Of a stretch of 64,000 bases of DNA, positions 7,384 through 16,864 are shown piece by piece (position 1 is the first letter of the stretch; the number at the start of each line of letters is the position of its first letter). The notes under the pieces were generated by a model, which saw only the letters and a program-made list of their open reading frames with translations, searched no databases and had not been told where the DNA came from. The stretch covers positions 1 to 64,000 of the forward strand of contig JAFVTI010000034.1 in NCBI GenBank assembly GCA_017503325.1, written 5' to 3'. The DNA comes from Clostridia bacterium (GTDB taxonomy: Bacteria > Bacillota > Clostridia > Oscillospirales > CAG-272). The translations under genes were made by a program, and so were the position numbers.

Positions 7384-9285
7384 ATGAACACTGTTCCTCG
7401 TTTTTCATTCAAGTACAGGGGAAAGCCCTTTGATCTGGCAGAAGCAAAGGTGAGTACGACTGCTTACGGCCGTCTTTACGAGCTTGCCGATGGGCTGCGC
7501 GTTGAGCTGCACGTCAAGGAATACCCCAAATACAACGCCGTCAGCTGGATGCTTTGGTTTGAAAACTGCGGTGAATATGACAGCGGACTGATCAGCGACG
7601 TGCTGGACTGCGATGCGACCTGGTGCTTTGCCGAGATTCCGGGGGTCACGCCGCCGCTTTCCCTGTATGATACAGACGGGTGTGCGGGCTATGAAGCATA
7701 CCTGCGCTCGGACAGCATTGCAGAGGAATGCAAGGTGCACGAAACCAAAATGACGCTTGGCAGGTCGCGCTCCTTCCATCCGCTGGGAGGCCGCTCTTCG
7801 AGCGGTCAGATGCCGTTTTTTGAGTTCTGCACCGTAAATCGCGGTCTGTTTGCCGCGATCGGCTGGTCGGGGCAATGGCGAGCCTCCTTTGCGCACACGC
7901 AGGGGGAAACGCTGGAGATCAAAACGGGTCTTGACTATACCGCCTTCAAGCTGCATCCGGGCGAGAGGATTCGCACGTCCTCTATCCTGCTTATGGAATA
8001 TCGCGGCAGTCGCGTGCAGGGAAGCAACCAATTCCGCCGTCTGATCAAGCACGAGCTTTGTCCCTTTGATGCTGCGCAGTTCCCGTTTGCCCTGGAAGGC
8101 ATGGGTCTTAGCACCGAGCGTCACCTTTATCATCTGAATAAATTCCGCGACCACGGCATCAAGGCCAATTATTACTGGATCGATGCGGGCTGGTACGGCA
8201 AGGGCGGCACGCCTGGAGCAGCCGACTGGTACAAGCAGGTGGGCAACTGGCAGGTGCGTCCCGACGAGCATCCCGACGGCCTTTTGGACGTGGTCAGAAC
8301 GGTGCACGAATCCGGCATGCAGTTCTTGCTCTGGATGGAGCCCGAGCGCGCCTATCCGGGCACCGATCTTGCACTCGAGCACCCCGATTGGCTGTATCCT
8401 CTGGATGGCTTTTATCTGCTTTTGCGCCTTGACAAGGACGAGGTGCGCGAGTATCTGTTCGACGTGATCTGCTCCTTTATCGATACCCTGCACATCAAGT
8501 GCTTCCGCCAGGACTTCAATATGGAGCCGCTGCAATCCTGGCGTATTACCGACGAGATGGATCGCGGTGGTATCAACGAGATCAAATACATCATGAATCT
8601 GTATCGCCTGTGGGACGATCTGCGCGCCAAGTATCCCGATCTCGTTATCGATAACTGCGCGTCCGGCGGCCGCCGCATCGACTTTGAGTCCTTGCAAAGA
8701 GCTATTCCGATCTGGCGAACCGATGCTTTCTGTGAGCCCGATCTTGACCCCGACGCGATCCAGACCCAGATGTTTGGGTATAATCGTCTGATCCCTTGCT
8801 CGGGCGGCGTGTGCAAGAGGATGGGTGACACCTATGCGACAAGAAGCTCCTATGCGCCCTGCTACGTGGGCAGCTGGTGGTGGACCGACCGTCCTGATCG
8901 CCCCGAGCCCGACGAGGAAAAGTGCGCCTGGATGAAGAAAATGTGTGACGAGTACCGTGCTCTGCAGCCTTACTTCTCCTGCGATTTCTATCCCTTGGAG
9001 AACGGCGGCTGGTCGTATGCGCACGGTGGCTGGGCAGCTTACCGATATGACAGACCCGAAGAGGGCGACGGCATCGTGATGGTGTTCCGCCGCGCAGGAT
9101 CCAATTGCGTGACCTCCTCTTACGTGCTGGAAGGGCTTGATCCCGAGGCTGTCTATACCGTGACCGATATTGATACCGAGCAAGCTTGGGAGATCGAGGG
9201 CAAGGTGCTTGTCCGTGAAGGTCTGAGCGTGACTGTTCCCAATCAATATCAGAGCAAGATCCTGATTTATCGGATCAAACATTAA
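7384..9285 (+). CDS. Alpha-galactosidase-like glycoside hydrolase (GH36 type)
   Basis: 633 residues with no signal peptide, so cytoplasmic. A beta-sandwich N-terminal domain (about 1-230) precedes a TIM barrel. Barrel motifs match GH36: YYWIDAGWYG, FLLWMEPERAYPG, CFRQDFNMEP with Asp377 as the expected nucleophile, DNCASGGRRID, and WRTDAFCEPD with Asp447 as the expected acid/base. Other clan GH-D specificities (alpha-N-acetylgalactosaminidase, for example) remain possible. RBS AGGAGCGAAAGG precedes the ATG. It is divergent from a surface lipoprotein operon that could deliver the substrate. Confidence 0.88.
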   Translation: MNTVPRFSFKYRGKPFDLAEAKVSTTAYGRLYELADGLRVELHVKEYPKYNAVSWMLWFENCGEYDSGLISDVLDCDATWCFAEIPGVTPPLSLYDTDGCAGYEAYLRSDSIAEECKVHETKMTLGRSRSFHPLGGRSSSGQMPFFEFCTVNRGLFAAIGWSGQWRASFAHTQGETLEIKTGLDYTAFKLHPGERIRTSSILLMEYRGSRVQGSNQFRRLIKHELCPFDAAQFPFALEGMGLSTERHLYHLNKFRDHGIKANYYWIDAGWYGKGGTPGAADWYKQVGNWQVRPDEHPDGLLDVVRTVHESGMQFLLWMEPERAYPGTDLALEHPDWLYPLDGFYLLLRLDKDEVREYLFDVICSFIDTLHIKCFRQDFNMEPLQSWRITDEMDRGGINEIKYIMNLYRLWDDLRAKYPDLVIDNCASGGRRIDFESLQRAIPIWRTDAFCEPDLDPDAIQTQMFGYNRLIPCSGGVCKRMGDTYATRSSYAPCYVGSWWWTDRPDRPEPDEEKCAWMKKMCDEYRALQPYFSCDFYPLENGGWSYAHGGWAAYRYDRPEEGDGIVMVFRRAGSNCVTSSYVLEGLDPEAVYTVTDIDTEQAWEIEGKVLVREGLSVTVPNQYQSKILIYRIKH

Positions 9286-9290
9286 AAATT

Positions 9291-9324
9291 ACCCCCGATG
9301 CACGGCATCGGGGGTGCTTTTTTT
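9291..9324. terminator. Bidirectional terminator
   Basis: 11-nt arms ACCCCCGATGC/GCATCGGGGGT (9291-9301, 9305-9315) followed by seven T. The stop codon of the next, convergent gene overlaps the T-tract. Confidence 0.85.
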
Positions 9325-10306
9325 ATGCCATGGTTGCAAGCATCTGCTTTGTGACCTCGTAGCGTGTGGGCGCGCCGCTTGTATAAAGGGCAAATTCATC
9401 TGCTATGTATGCGGACATGCGCCACACCTCTTGCCCAAGACTGCCCGCAATGTGCGGGGTCAGAATGCAATTGGGAAGGGAATAGAGCGGTGAGCCCTGC
9501 ACGGGTGGCTCGGGATCGGTCACGTCTAAAATCGCGGTCAGATCGGGGCGTTCCCGTAGCACGCGGACAAGATCTTCTTCCACCACTTGCGCGCCGCGCC
9601 CCGTGTTGAGAAAGGCGGCGTAGGGGCGCATGTGCGAGAATTGCGCGTAGGTCAGCATGCCGCGCGTTTCGGCATTGTTGGGCAGGTGATTGGACACCAC
9701 CGCGCACTTCTCGAAAAGCTGGTCAAGCGTGCAAGGTGACACGCCAAGCGCGGCTGCCTTTTCTGGGGAGAGGTATGGGTCGTATACGTACACGTCAAGC
9801 GCGTAAGGTTTGAGCATTTCTGCCACCAGCGAGCCGATCATGCCGCAGCCGATCAAGCCCACGCTTTGTCCGTAATTGCCAAGATAGGCCGCGCTGCGGG
9901 GAGCGGTCTGCTTGGTTTTCATATCTCTTGCCTGCGCGAAAAAGCCTTTGTTTGCAAGCACAATCTGCGCTACGGTGTATTCGGCCACGGGTACGGCATT
10001 GGCTGCCCACGCGCTGAAGATGCGCACGCCGCGCGCAAGGAACGGGCGCGCAAAGGCCTGCACGCTGCCTGCGGCGTAGAAAACGCATTGCAGGCGGGGC
10101 AGATGCTGCGCGATCTGTGCCTCGGTTATGGTCGGCATGCCCCAGGTCGAGAAAATGATCTCGGTTTCCTCGGGGATAGCATCAAGCTCAGCGGCGGTAT
10201 AAATGCGCCGGTCAAGCGTGCAGAGCGTGTGCAGGCGAGATATGGCTGTCGCGTCGTATACGCGGCGCACGTTTTCGGGGGAGTTACATAAGAATATCGC
10301 GTTCAT
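9323..10306 (-). CDS. D-isomer-specific 2-hydroxyacid dehydrogenase family protein
   Basis: 327 residues. The NAD-binding segment VGLIGCGMIGSLVAEML sits in the middle, as expected. The catalytic triad is visible: Arg in LNTGRGA, Glu in DPEPP and His in TPHIAGS. Members oxidise or reduce 2-hydroxy or 2-keto acids such as glycerate, lactate or sugar acids. It overlaps the upstream isomerase gene by 4 bp (ATGA), so the two are translationally coupled and probably act on the same sugar-derived intermediate. The substrate is not determinable here. Confidence 0.88.
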   Translation of the reverse strand: MNAIFLCNSPENVRRVYDATAISRLHTLCTLDRRIYTAAELDAIPEETEIIFSTWGMPTITEAQIAQHLPRLQCVFYAAGSVQAFARPFLARGVRIFSAWAANAVPVAEYTVAQIVLANKGFFAQARDMKTKQTAPRSAAYLGNYGQSVGLIGCGMIGSLVAEMLKPYALDVYVYDPYLSPEKAAALGVSPCTLDQLFEKCAVVSNHLPNNAETRGMLTYAQFSHMRPYAAFLNTGRGAQVVEEDLVRVLRERPDLTAILDVTDPEPPVQGSPLYSLPNCILTPHIAGSLGQEVWRMSAYIADEFALYTSGAPTRYEVTKQMLATMA

Positions 10307-11067
10307 TGCATTTCTCCTGTGATGGCGCGCAGGGCAGAGGCCTCTGCGCCGAGTGTTTCAAGCTTATCGTCCGGCATGAATTCGAGCAGGAGTGTGTGCG
10401 ATCCCTGCAAAAGTGCCAGGTAGTCCTGCCATTCGCCAAAGCCCTCGGAAAGGGAATAGCGCGCCGCGCCCTTCCATTGAAATACGTGCAGGTGCGTCAC
10501 GTAAGGCAAAAGTGTGCGCAGATAGTGGAGATTTTGCTCAACCGTGCGCCATTGGAAAGGCTGCCAGTAGGTGCGAAAATGCGGCGATGCGACCTCTCGC
10601 ATCAGCCAAAGCGCGTCCTCGGGGCGTTCGGTAAAGGTGCCCATGTGGCACTCGGTGCAAAGCGTGACGCCGTGCTTTTCTGCCATATCGGCCGCCGCGC
10701 GGCATTCTGAAAGCAGCGACGCGACCTCATCGGGCGTCATTTCCGCACCCGATTTGGTGCCGCACCACAGGCGCAAGGTGTCCGTGCCCAAGGTCTTGGC
10801 AGCAAGAATGTAAGGCTCCAGCTCGGAGAGCGGCATCTGTCCAAGACGGAAATACGTGCCGTACGAGCAGCAACGCACACCGAATTGTTTCATGAGCGCG
10901 ACCAGCTCGTCAAGTCTTGCCCGATCGTGGCAGGGGGCATGCACGTCGCTGCCCCATTCAATATAAGAGAGTCCCGCTTCCTTCATTGCGCTCAGAATCT
11001 CGCGCGGCGAATGCCCGCGAAACGAAACCGAAACCAACCCGGTGCGGTGCTTTTGCGCCTCCATCAT
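10303..11067 (-). CDS. Sugar phosphate isomerase/epimerase family (TIM barrel)
   Basis: 254 residues of the xylose-isomerase-like TIM-barrel fold. LSYIEWGSD marks an early strand. The TLCTECHMGTF and HLHVFQW segments supply Glu and His metal ligands of the type used by this family. There is no signal peptide. AAGGAGG stands five bases before the first of two tandem ATGs, so either Met may start. It is first in a two-gene operon with the 2-hydroxyacid dehydrogenase. A role in sugar or sugar-acid interconversion is likely; the exact substrate is unknown. Confidence 0.82.
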   Translation of the reverse strand: MMEAQKHRTGLVSVSFRGHSPREILSAMKEAGLSYIEWGSDVHAPCHDRARLDELVALMKQFGVRCCSYGTYFRLGQMPLSELEPYILAAKTLGTDTLRLWCGTKSGAEMTPDEVASLLSECRAAADMAEKHGVTLCTECHMGTFTERPEDALWLMREVASPHFRTYWQPFQWRTVEQNLHYLRTLLPYVTHLHVFQWKGAARYSLSEGFGEWQDYLALLQGSHTLLLEFMPDDKLETLGAEASALRAITGEMQ

Positions 11068-11094
11068 GCCACCTCCTTGCCATTCGTTAATTTT

Positions 11095-11123
11095 ATTATA
11101 GCCTGTTTGCCCACGGGTGTCAA
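11095..11123 (-). promoter_or_regulatory. Promoter of the isomerase/dehydrogenase operon
   Basis: Minus strand TTGACA (11118-11123), 17-bp spacer, TATAAT (11095-11100). Confidence 0.85.
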
Positions 11124-11223
11124 GGGATTTTGTTTTGTCGGGTGAGGTGGGGCGGGAGCAAGCCTTCGCGTCGCGGCCTCGCGCCTCTCAACCGATCGGT
11201 TTGCCACCCATACCAACGGTTGC

Positions 11224-11253
11224 TTGACAGAGCGGGGCGGAGTATGCTAAAAT
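11224..11253 (+). promoter_or_regulatory. Promoter of the ABC exporter pair
   Basis: TTGACA (11224-11229), 18-bp spacer, TAAAAT (11248-11253). The rest of the 273-bp gap between the two promoters shows only GC-rich filler and a small AACCGATCGGTT palindrome. Confidence 0.75.
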
Positions 11254-11340
11254 TTGTGTGGTACTGTGAATATTTTTTACATTTCACCTAACCTTTTTCG
11301 GATTTTACACACTATATAGATGAAAGGAGCGTGATAGGCT

Positions 11341-13188
11341 TTGGCGAAAGAGAAAAAACAAAAGAAAAAGGACAAAAAGTCCAAGCAGGACAAGCTACCC
11401 ATGCGGCGCGTGGTGCAGAACAATCTGTATATGCTGAAGATCATACACAGCGTGGATCCTTGGCTGATCCCGTTGCGGCTTTTCATGACAGTCTTGGTCA
11501 GCGCAACCTACTTTTTGGGTTCTACGTATCTTTTGCAGTACGCGCTCAATGCTGTGGGTGAAGGGAAAGGATTTTTCGATATTTTATGGATGGCGATACT
11601 GTTTGTGGCTCTTGAGCTGTCAGCGGATCTAGTCAACAATGCTTTCTGGCAGCTGTACTATGAGAAGCGCAGATATGCGGTTGGGCAGCAGGTTAACTTA
11701 AAGATTTTTGCTCATGCTGACAAGGTGGAGCTTGCTTGCTATGAAAATCCCGAATTTTTTGACAAATTCGTCAAGGCACTGGGCGAGGCGGACGATCGCG
11801 CCATGAACGTGCTTGATAATGTGGCGGGTATTCTTTGGTGCGTAGTTGACCTTGTACTTTGTGTGAGCTTGGTGGCTTCGGTGCATCCCGTATTTTTGTT
11901 GTTTGCGCTGATTCCTCTTGTCACCATTCCGCTCCGTGCCAAATACCAAAAGGGCGTGCATGACAAAGATATGGAGATCCGCCGGATCGACCGCCGCAAG
12001 GGGTATCCGCATCGCGTCTTTTTTGTAGCGGATTACGCCAAAGAGCTGCGCCTGACCGCCATGCCAACCTATTTGCTCAAATACATGAAGGACGCCTCCG
12101 AGACCTGTCGCCGTATCCATGCGAAAAAGGGTGGGCTTTTGACCTTGCTTGAGTGCGGCTGCATTGTGTTTGGCAACGTGCTTCCCACCGTGTTGACTAC
12201 GGTATATGCCGTTTGGCGTACAGTGGTGCAGGGGCTGATGGGATTTGGCGACTGCTTTGTGGTACTCAATACCACCATGCGCATTTCGGGGGTGCTGCTT
12301 GATTCATTGGATGAATTTATGAATTTTCGCAATAATGCCCGTTATATTGACACCATGCGTGAATTTTTGGAGTATCAGCCGAAGATTACCGACGGTGATG
12401 CTCCCTTGCCCGAGGGTGGCGATATTACGCTGCATCACGTGACTTTTCAGTATGAAAGTGCGTCTGCACCGACCTTGCAGAACATTTCCATGACCTTTGG
12501 CGCAGGGCAGCGCATTGCCATTGTGGGTGCAAACGGTGCGGGGAAGTCCACCTTGGTCAAGCTGCTGTTGCGACTTTATGATGCCGAGGGCGAGATTACA
12601 TACGGTGGCGTACCGATCAAATCGTTTGACGTGCGCGAGTGGCGTGATATGTTTGCGGCAGTCATGCAGGATTTTCATTTGTTTGCGGTCAGTGCCGCCG
12701 AGAACGTGACGCTCTCTCGTCGTGCAGAAGGAGATGAGGAGAATATCACACGCGCCCTGCAAAGTTCGGGGATTTGGGATAAGCTGTACGAGAATGGCGG
12801 CCTTGACGCTTGCATGACAAGGGAATTCGATCCCGCGGGTGTGATGCTTTCGGGCGGTGAGGCGCAAAAGCTGGCCATCGCTCACGTGTACGCTAAGAAA
12901 AACCGCTTTGTCATATTGGACGAGCCTTCCTCGGCACTTGACCCTATTGCAGAGTACGAAATGTACCGCACCATGCTGGACGCCTGTGCTGACTGCGGTG
13001 TGATCTTTATCTCTCACCGCCTGTCAAGCGCGGTGCTTGCAGATAAAATCTACCTGATCGATGGCGGTAGAGTTGCCGAGAGCGGCACGCACGAGCAGCT
13101 CATGGCACATGACGGCATCTATGCGGATATGTTCCGCAAGCAAGCGGAGAATTACCAAGAAACCCGAGGCGGGGAGGTGAGTGTATGA
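11341..13188 (+). CDS. ABC transporter, fused permease/ATP-binding subunit 1
   Basis: 615 residues. A lysine-rich N-terminus precedes an exporter-type membrane domain (about 40-320). The nucleotide-binding domain has Walker A GANGAGKST (near 397), signature LSGGE (near 503), Walker B FVILDEPSSALD and switch histidine ISHRLSS. The start is TTG: an in-frame stop lies two codons upstream, and AAAGGAG sits 11 bp before it. It overlaps the next exporter gene by 4 bp, so the two probably form a heterodimer in the membrane. Cargo (drug, peptide or lipid) is unknown. Confidence 0.88.
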   Translation: MAKEKKQKKKDKKSKQDKLPMRRVVQNNLYMLKIIHSVDPWLIPLRLFMTVLVSATYFLGSTYLLQYALNAVGEGKGFFDILWMAILFVALELSADLVNNAFWQLYYEKRRYAVGQQVNLKIFAHADKVELACYENPEFFDKFVKALGEADDRAMNVLDNVAGILWCVVDLVLCVSLVASVHPVFLLFALIPLVTIPLRAKYQKGVHDKDMEIRRIDRRKGYPHRVFFVADYAKELRLTAMPTYLLKYMKDASETCRRIHAKKGGLLTLLECGCIVFGNVLPTVLTTVYAVWRTVVQGLMGFGDCFVVLNTTMRISGVLLDSLDEFMNFRNNARYIDTMREFLEYQPKITDGDAPLPEGGDITLHHVTFQYESASAPTLQNISMTFGAGQRIAIVGANGAGKSTLVKLLLRLYDAEGEITYGGVPIKSFDVREWRDMFAAVMQDFHLFAVSAAENVTLSRRAEGDEENITRALQSSGIWDKLYENGGLDACMTREFDPAGVMLSGGEAQKLAIAHVYAKKNRFVILDEPSSALDPIAEYEMYRTMLDACADCGVIFISHRLSSAVLADKIYLIDGGRVAESGTHEQLMAHDGIYADMFRKQAENYQETRGGEVSV

Positions 13189-15017
13189 CCAAGGCAAAAA
13201 AGCAAAAAAAGCCCCGTGAGAGAGGTGCTTTGAAGGCGGACTTGTGGATGCTGCGCCAAATCTGGCGTTATTCTCCTTGGTACGTCATCACCAACGTGCT
13301 TTACGGCATTATGATGGGTGCTTTGCCCGCTGCGGGGCTGCTTTATACGGAGCATTTGTATAACGGAATCGAAGATGGTACGGTGTTTGGCAAGCTTCTC
13401 GCGCTTGTGCTTGTGTATATGAGCTCTTTGCTTGTGGTGCGTGCGCTGCATACCGTATATCAGTTGGTCATGTTGCCGCGTTTTCGAGAGGTTATCAACC
13501 GCAAGCTTTACAGTGAAATCTTTGCGCACGCGTCAAAAACAGACCTTGCCAATTACGACGATCCCGAATTTTTCAACGAGTTTATTTTCTCCTTGCAAGG
13601 TGCTTGGCCGCATGTCATCCAGCTGATCGAGGGCACGGGGGGCTTGATCTCCAATGCCGTCACCATGCTGGTAGGTACGGGTGTGATCGCTGGTGTCAGC
13701 CCGATCGTTGCATGCATTCTGCTTGCCTCGGGTGTATTTCGCATTTTTATTTCCAAACGCACCAATGCGCTGAGCAAAAAGCAGGAGGAGGAGATCACTC
13801 CCGTGCGTCATCGTCGCGACTATATCAAGCGCGTGTATACCACTCCCGATTATGCCAAGGAGCTGCGCATCACGCGCATATCCGAGAACCTTCACGACGA
13901 TTACCGCGATACCACCGAAAAGCTGCAGGAAAACTCGGTAAGGTATGGAAAAAAGTATATGTTCTACGATTTTTTGTTCCTGCTGATTTTGGATTTCGCG
14001 AATTATGCCGTCATGCTGATCCTGCTTTGGCAAATGCTGACAGTACCGGAAAGTGGCGTGACGCTGGGCGGCTTTGCCGTGGGTGTCAACGCCATCTGGA
14101 GCTTGAGCTGGCGTTTACAGGAAATGGGCAGAGGACTGATGGCATACCATCAGCACGGCATTTTTGTCAAAAAGATCATTCACTTTTTCAGCATCAAGCC
14201 CAAGATCGTGGGCGGCACGGTGATGACCGAGCCTTTGCAGACGCTGCGTGTTAAGGACTTAAGCTTTGTGTATCCGAGCAAAGAGGGTGAGGTGACCGCC
14301 TTGCAGAGCGTGGATATGGAGATCAGGCGTGGTGAAAAGATCGCCATCGTCGGCTACAATGGCGCCGGAAAGACCACGCTGACCAAGCTGCTTATGCGGC
14401 TGTACGATCCCACCGAGGGCTGCATTACGTACAACGGGCGCGATTTGCGGGAGTATGATCTGGAGGATTTGCGTAGCAGAGTGGCCGCGGTGTTCCAGGA
14501 TTATCGCATTTTTGCGGCCACCATTGCAGAGAACGTGGTGGGCGGTGAGCTTGCAGAGGGAGAGAACGGGCAGGAGCAACGAAAGCGCGTGATCGATGCG
14601 CTGACCAAGAGTACCTTTGCCGGTAAGCTGGCTACGTTGGAAAAGGGCATTGACACCCAACTGACCCGCGAATTTGAGGATGACGGTATGATGCTTTCGG
14701 GCGGTGAAGCGCAAAAGGTTGCCATTGCCCGCGCGTTCTATCAGGATGCGGATTTGATCATTTTGGACGAGCCCTCGTCCGCGCTTGACCCAAATGCGGA
14801 ATATGAGCTCAACCGCGCGCTGTACGATTATGCCGAGGATAAGACGGTGGTCTTTATCTCGCACCGCCTATCCACCACGCGACATGCAGATAGAATTTAC
14901 ATGTTTGACGGCGGCAAGCTGATCGAATCGGGCAGCCACGAGCAGCTGATGGCGCAAAACGGCAAATACGCCTATATGTTCAATCTGCAGGCGGAGAATT
15001 ACCGTAGCGGGACTTAA
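13185..15017 (+). CDS. ABC transporter, fused permease/ATP-binding subunit 2
   Basis: 610 residues, same layout as the upstream partner: membrane domain first, then Walker A GYNGAGKTT (near 391), signature MLSGGEAQK (near 503), Walker B LIILDEPSSALD and ISHRLST. ATG lies inside the ATGA overlap with the first subunit. Two different half-transporters translated together is the standard arrangement of heterodimeric type IV exporters. No dedicated regulator or peptide gene is adjacent, so the cargo cannot be guessed. Confidence 0.9.
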   Translation: MTKAKKQKKPRERGALKADLWMLRQIWRYSPWYVITNVLYGIMMGALPAAGLLYTEHLYNGIEDGTVFGKLLALVLVYMSSLLVVRALHTVYQLVMLPRFREVINRKLYSEIFAHASKTDLANYDDPEFFNEFIFSLQGAWPHVIQLIEGTGGLISNAVTMLVGTGVIAGVSPIVACILLASGVFRIFISKRTNALSKKQEEEITPVRHRRDYIKRVYTTPDYAKELRITRISENLHDDYRDTTEKLQENSVRYGKKYMFYDFLFLLILDFANYAVMLILLWQMLTVPESGVTLGGFAVGVNAIWSLSWRLQEMGRGLMAYHQHGIFVKKIIHFFSIKPKIVGGTVMTEPLQTLRVKDLSFVYPSKEGEVTALQSVDMEIRRGEKIAIVGYNGAGKTTLTKLLMRLYDPTEGCITYNGRDLREYDLEDLRSRVAAVFQDYRIFAATIAENVVGGELAEGENGQEQRKRVIDALTKSTFAGKLATLEKGIDTQLTREFEDDGMMLSGGEAQKVAIARAFYQDADLIILDEPSSALDPNAEYELNRALYDYAEDKTVVFISHRLSTTRHADRIYMFDGGKLIESGSHEQLMAQNGKYAYMFNLQAENYRSGT

Positions 15018-15045
15018 TCTCGCAACCAAACAAGGGCCTCCCGAC

Positions 15046-15064
15046 GGGCGTGCAAAATTAGCGG
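15046..15064 (+). repeat. 19-bp dispersed repeat, copy 2
   Basis: Exact second copy of the sequence at 3-21, placed just before the promoter of the phosphoesterase gene. Confidence 0.6.
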
Positions 15065-15081
15065 AAAAATCCGAGAACATG

Positions 15082-15110
15082 ATGACAGATTTGCGATCGT
15101 GTGCTATAAT
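15082..15110 (+). promoter_or_regulatory. Promoter of the metallophosphoesterase gene
   Basis: ATGACA (15082-15087), 17-bp spacer, TATAAT (15105-15110) with upstream TGC (extended -10). Confidence 0.75.
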
Positions 15111-15141
15111 AGAGGTATCAATCAAGCGAAAAGGAGCGGAC

Positions 15142-15849
15142 ATGATTTATCTGACGTCGGATCTTCACGGCAAATTTGAGTCGTTTCAAAGGCTTTTGCA
15201 AGCAGCGCGCTTTTCGGAGCATCCCGAAAATCAACTTTATATTCTTGGCGACGTGGTGGACAGGAGCAATCTTGGCGGCGTGGATATCCTGACGTGGATC
15301 ATGGATACCCCGAACGTGACGCTGCTGATGGGAAACCACGAAAAAATGATGCTGGATGCATGGTGGATCTTTGATGAGAATGCAAGAAAGAACCCCGATG
15401 CGGACATGGTCAAGGCGCTTGAACGATGGAAGCGCAACGGTGCGGATTTCACCATTTGTGCGCTCAAGGCCGAGGATGCGGCGATGCGGGATAGGATTTA
15501 CGCATACGTGCAAAGGTGCCCCTTGTACGCGCAGCTGGAGCTTGCGGGCAGAAGATACGTGCTTGTGCACGGAGGACTTGGGCAGTTTGAAAAGGGAAAA
15601 GCGCTTTCAGAGTATTCATGGCATGATCTGCTGTGGGAGCGTCCCGATCTTTCCACTACCTACGAGCCCGATGCCTATACCGTCATCTTCGGACACACGC
15701 CCACCTATCATCTTGACCCGAAATACAAAAATCGCATGGTCAGAACCGCGAGCTGGTGGAACATCGACACGGGCGCTGCCTCCAAGGAGGGCCACCCCAT
15801 GCTGCTCTGCCTTGACACGGGCGAGGAATACTACGTTGACGAGGATTGA
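15142..15849 (+). CDS. Serine/threonine-type metallophosphoesterase
   Basis: 235 residues. The metal-binding blocks of calcineurin-like phosphatases appear in order: DLHG near residue 8, GDVVDR near 36, GNHE near 62, VHGG near 140 and FGHTPTY near 185. The layout resembles the bacterial PrpA/ApaH-like protein phosphatases. ATG 15142 follows AAAAGGAG; a longer frame from 15079 would begin upstream of the promoter's -35 and is rejected. It is monocistronic between a promoter and a bidirectional terminator. Substrate could be a phosphoprotein or a dinucleotide. Confidence 0.88.
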   Translation: MIYLTSDLHGKFESFQRLLQAARFSEHPENQLYILGDVVDRSNLGGVDILTWIMDTPNVTLLMGNHEKMMLDAWWIFDENARKNPDADMVKALERWKRNGADFTICALKAEDAAMRDRIYAYVQRCPLYAQLELAGRRYVLVHGGLGQFEKGKALSEYSWHDLLWERPDLSTTYEPDAYTVIFGHTPTYHLDPKYKNRMVRTASWWNIDTGAASKEGHPMLLCLDTGEEYYVDED

Positions 15850-15909
15850 ACGACGGATCTTTGTTGCAGATACAGCGGCAGGTGCATATATTCAATAAAA
15901 TTCAAAAGG

Positions 15910-15936
15910 AAAAGCCGAGGCATTGCCTCGGCTTTT
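15910..15936. terminator. Bidirectional terminator
   Basis: Arms AAAAGCCGAGGC and GCCTCGGCTTTT around a 3-nt loop, between convergent phosphatase and ABC ATPase genes. Confidence 0.85.
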
Positions 15937-15937
15937 C

Positions 15938-16852
15938 TTATGCCTGCTGTCCGAAGACGTACAGGTAATAGTCCTCCAGGGTGGGGGATTGCTCGCACGC
16001 GTCGGGGGCGGGGCGATTGTCGCAAAGCACGCGCAGGATGGCCATGCCGGGCTGATGCTCAGCAGCCGAGATGTTGGTCACGGCAAAGGCACTTTGCACG
16101 GCAGCGATCTCGCCCTCGGGCACGCACAGCGTCCACACCTTGCCCTCCAGCTGCTGCAAAAGCTCGTGGCCGGGGGCTTTTTGGATGATCTCGCCCTTGC
16201 GCAGCATGATGATCTCCTTGGCGATAAATTCCACGTCGGATACCACGTGCGTGGCGATGATCACGATCTTGCCCATGGCAATGCGCGAGATGTAATTGCG
16301 CACCGCAATGCGCTGCTTGGGGTCGAGCCCCGCGGTGGGCTCGTCCAAAATCAGGATCTTTGGGTCGCCCAGCACCGCCTGTGCAAGCGCAAGACGCTGC
16401 TTCATGCCGCCCGAGAGCGAGCCGATCTTGTGGCGCGCCACGTCGGAAAGCTCCACCGCCTGCAAAACGCCGTCGATCTGTGCCTTGATCAGCGCGTCTC
16501 TCTGCTTTTTGGGCAGATCCTTTCCCACGTCCTTGAGCGTGGCAACATATTGCAAAAATTCCTCCAAGGTAAAGCTTGGGTACATACCGGGGTACTGCGG
16601 CATAAAGCCCAGCATACCGCGGAATTCCTTGCCCATGGCGGCCACGTTTTCGCAGCGTCCATCCTCGTCGGTGAAGGTGATATTTCCCGCATCCGCGCGA
16701 AGATTGCCCGTGAGAATATTCATCAGCGTGGTCTTTCCCGATCCGTTGGGCCCCAGCAGGGCGTAGATGCCCGGGGTCAATTCGGCACAAAAGTTTTTCA
16801 AAGCCTGTGTTGAGCCATATGACTTTGATATATTATGGATTTCTAATTTCAT
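15938..16852 (-). CDS. ABC transporter ATP-binding protein of the lipoprotein/double-permease cluster
   Basis: 304 residues. Walker A LLGPNGSGKTTLMN (near residue 33), Q-loop FMPQYPG, signature LSGGMKQRLALA, Walker B ILILDEPTAGLDP and switch region ATHVVSD are all intact. The C-terminal 80 residues are an accessory tail. It follows a 743-residue permease by 12 bp with a GAAAGGAA site. It is the only ATPase in a seven-gene same-strand cluster with two permeases and four lipoproteins, so it most likely powers both permeases. The family resembles drug/bacteriocin-type ABC-2 exporters. Confidence 0.9.
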   Translation of the reverse strand: MKLEIHNISKSYGSTQALKNFCAELTPGIYALLGPNGSGKTTLMNILTGNLRADAGNITFTDEDGRCENVAAMGKEFRGMLGFMPQYPGMYPSFTLEEFLQYVATLKDVGKDLPKKQRDALIKAQIDGVLQAVELSDVARHKIGSLSGGMKQRLALAQAVLGDPKILILDEPTAGLDPKQRIAVRNYISRIAMGKIVIIATHVVSDVEFIAKEIIMLRKGEIIQKAPGHELLQQLEGKVWTLCVPEGEIAAVQSAFAVTNISAAEHQPGMAILRVLCDNRPAPDACEQSPTLEDYYLYVFGQQA

Positions 16853-16864
16853 ATTAAGTTCCTT

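Noticed and set aside
7405..9282. Open frame of 625 codons on the minus strand
   Set aside because: It mirrors the GH36 gene, whose catalytic motifs are intact. It arises from GC-rich codon use.
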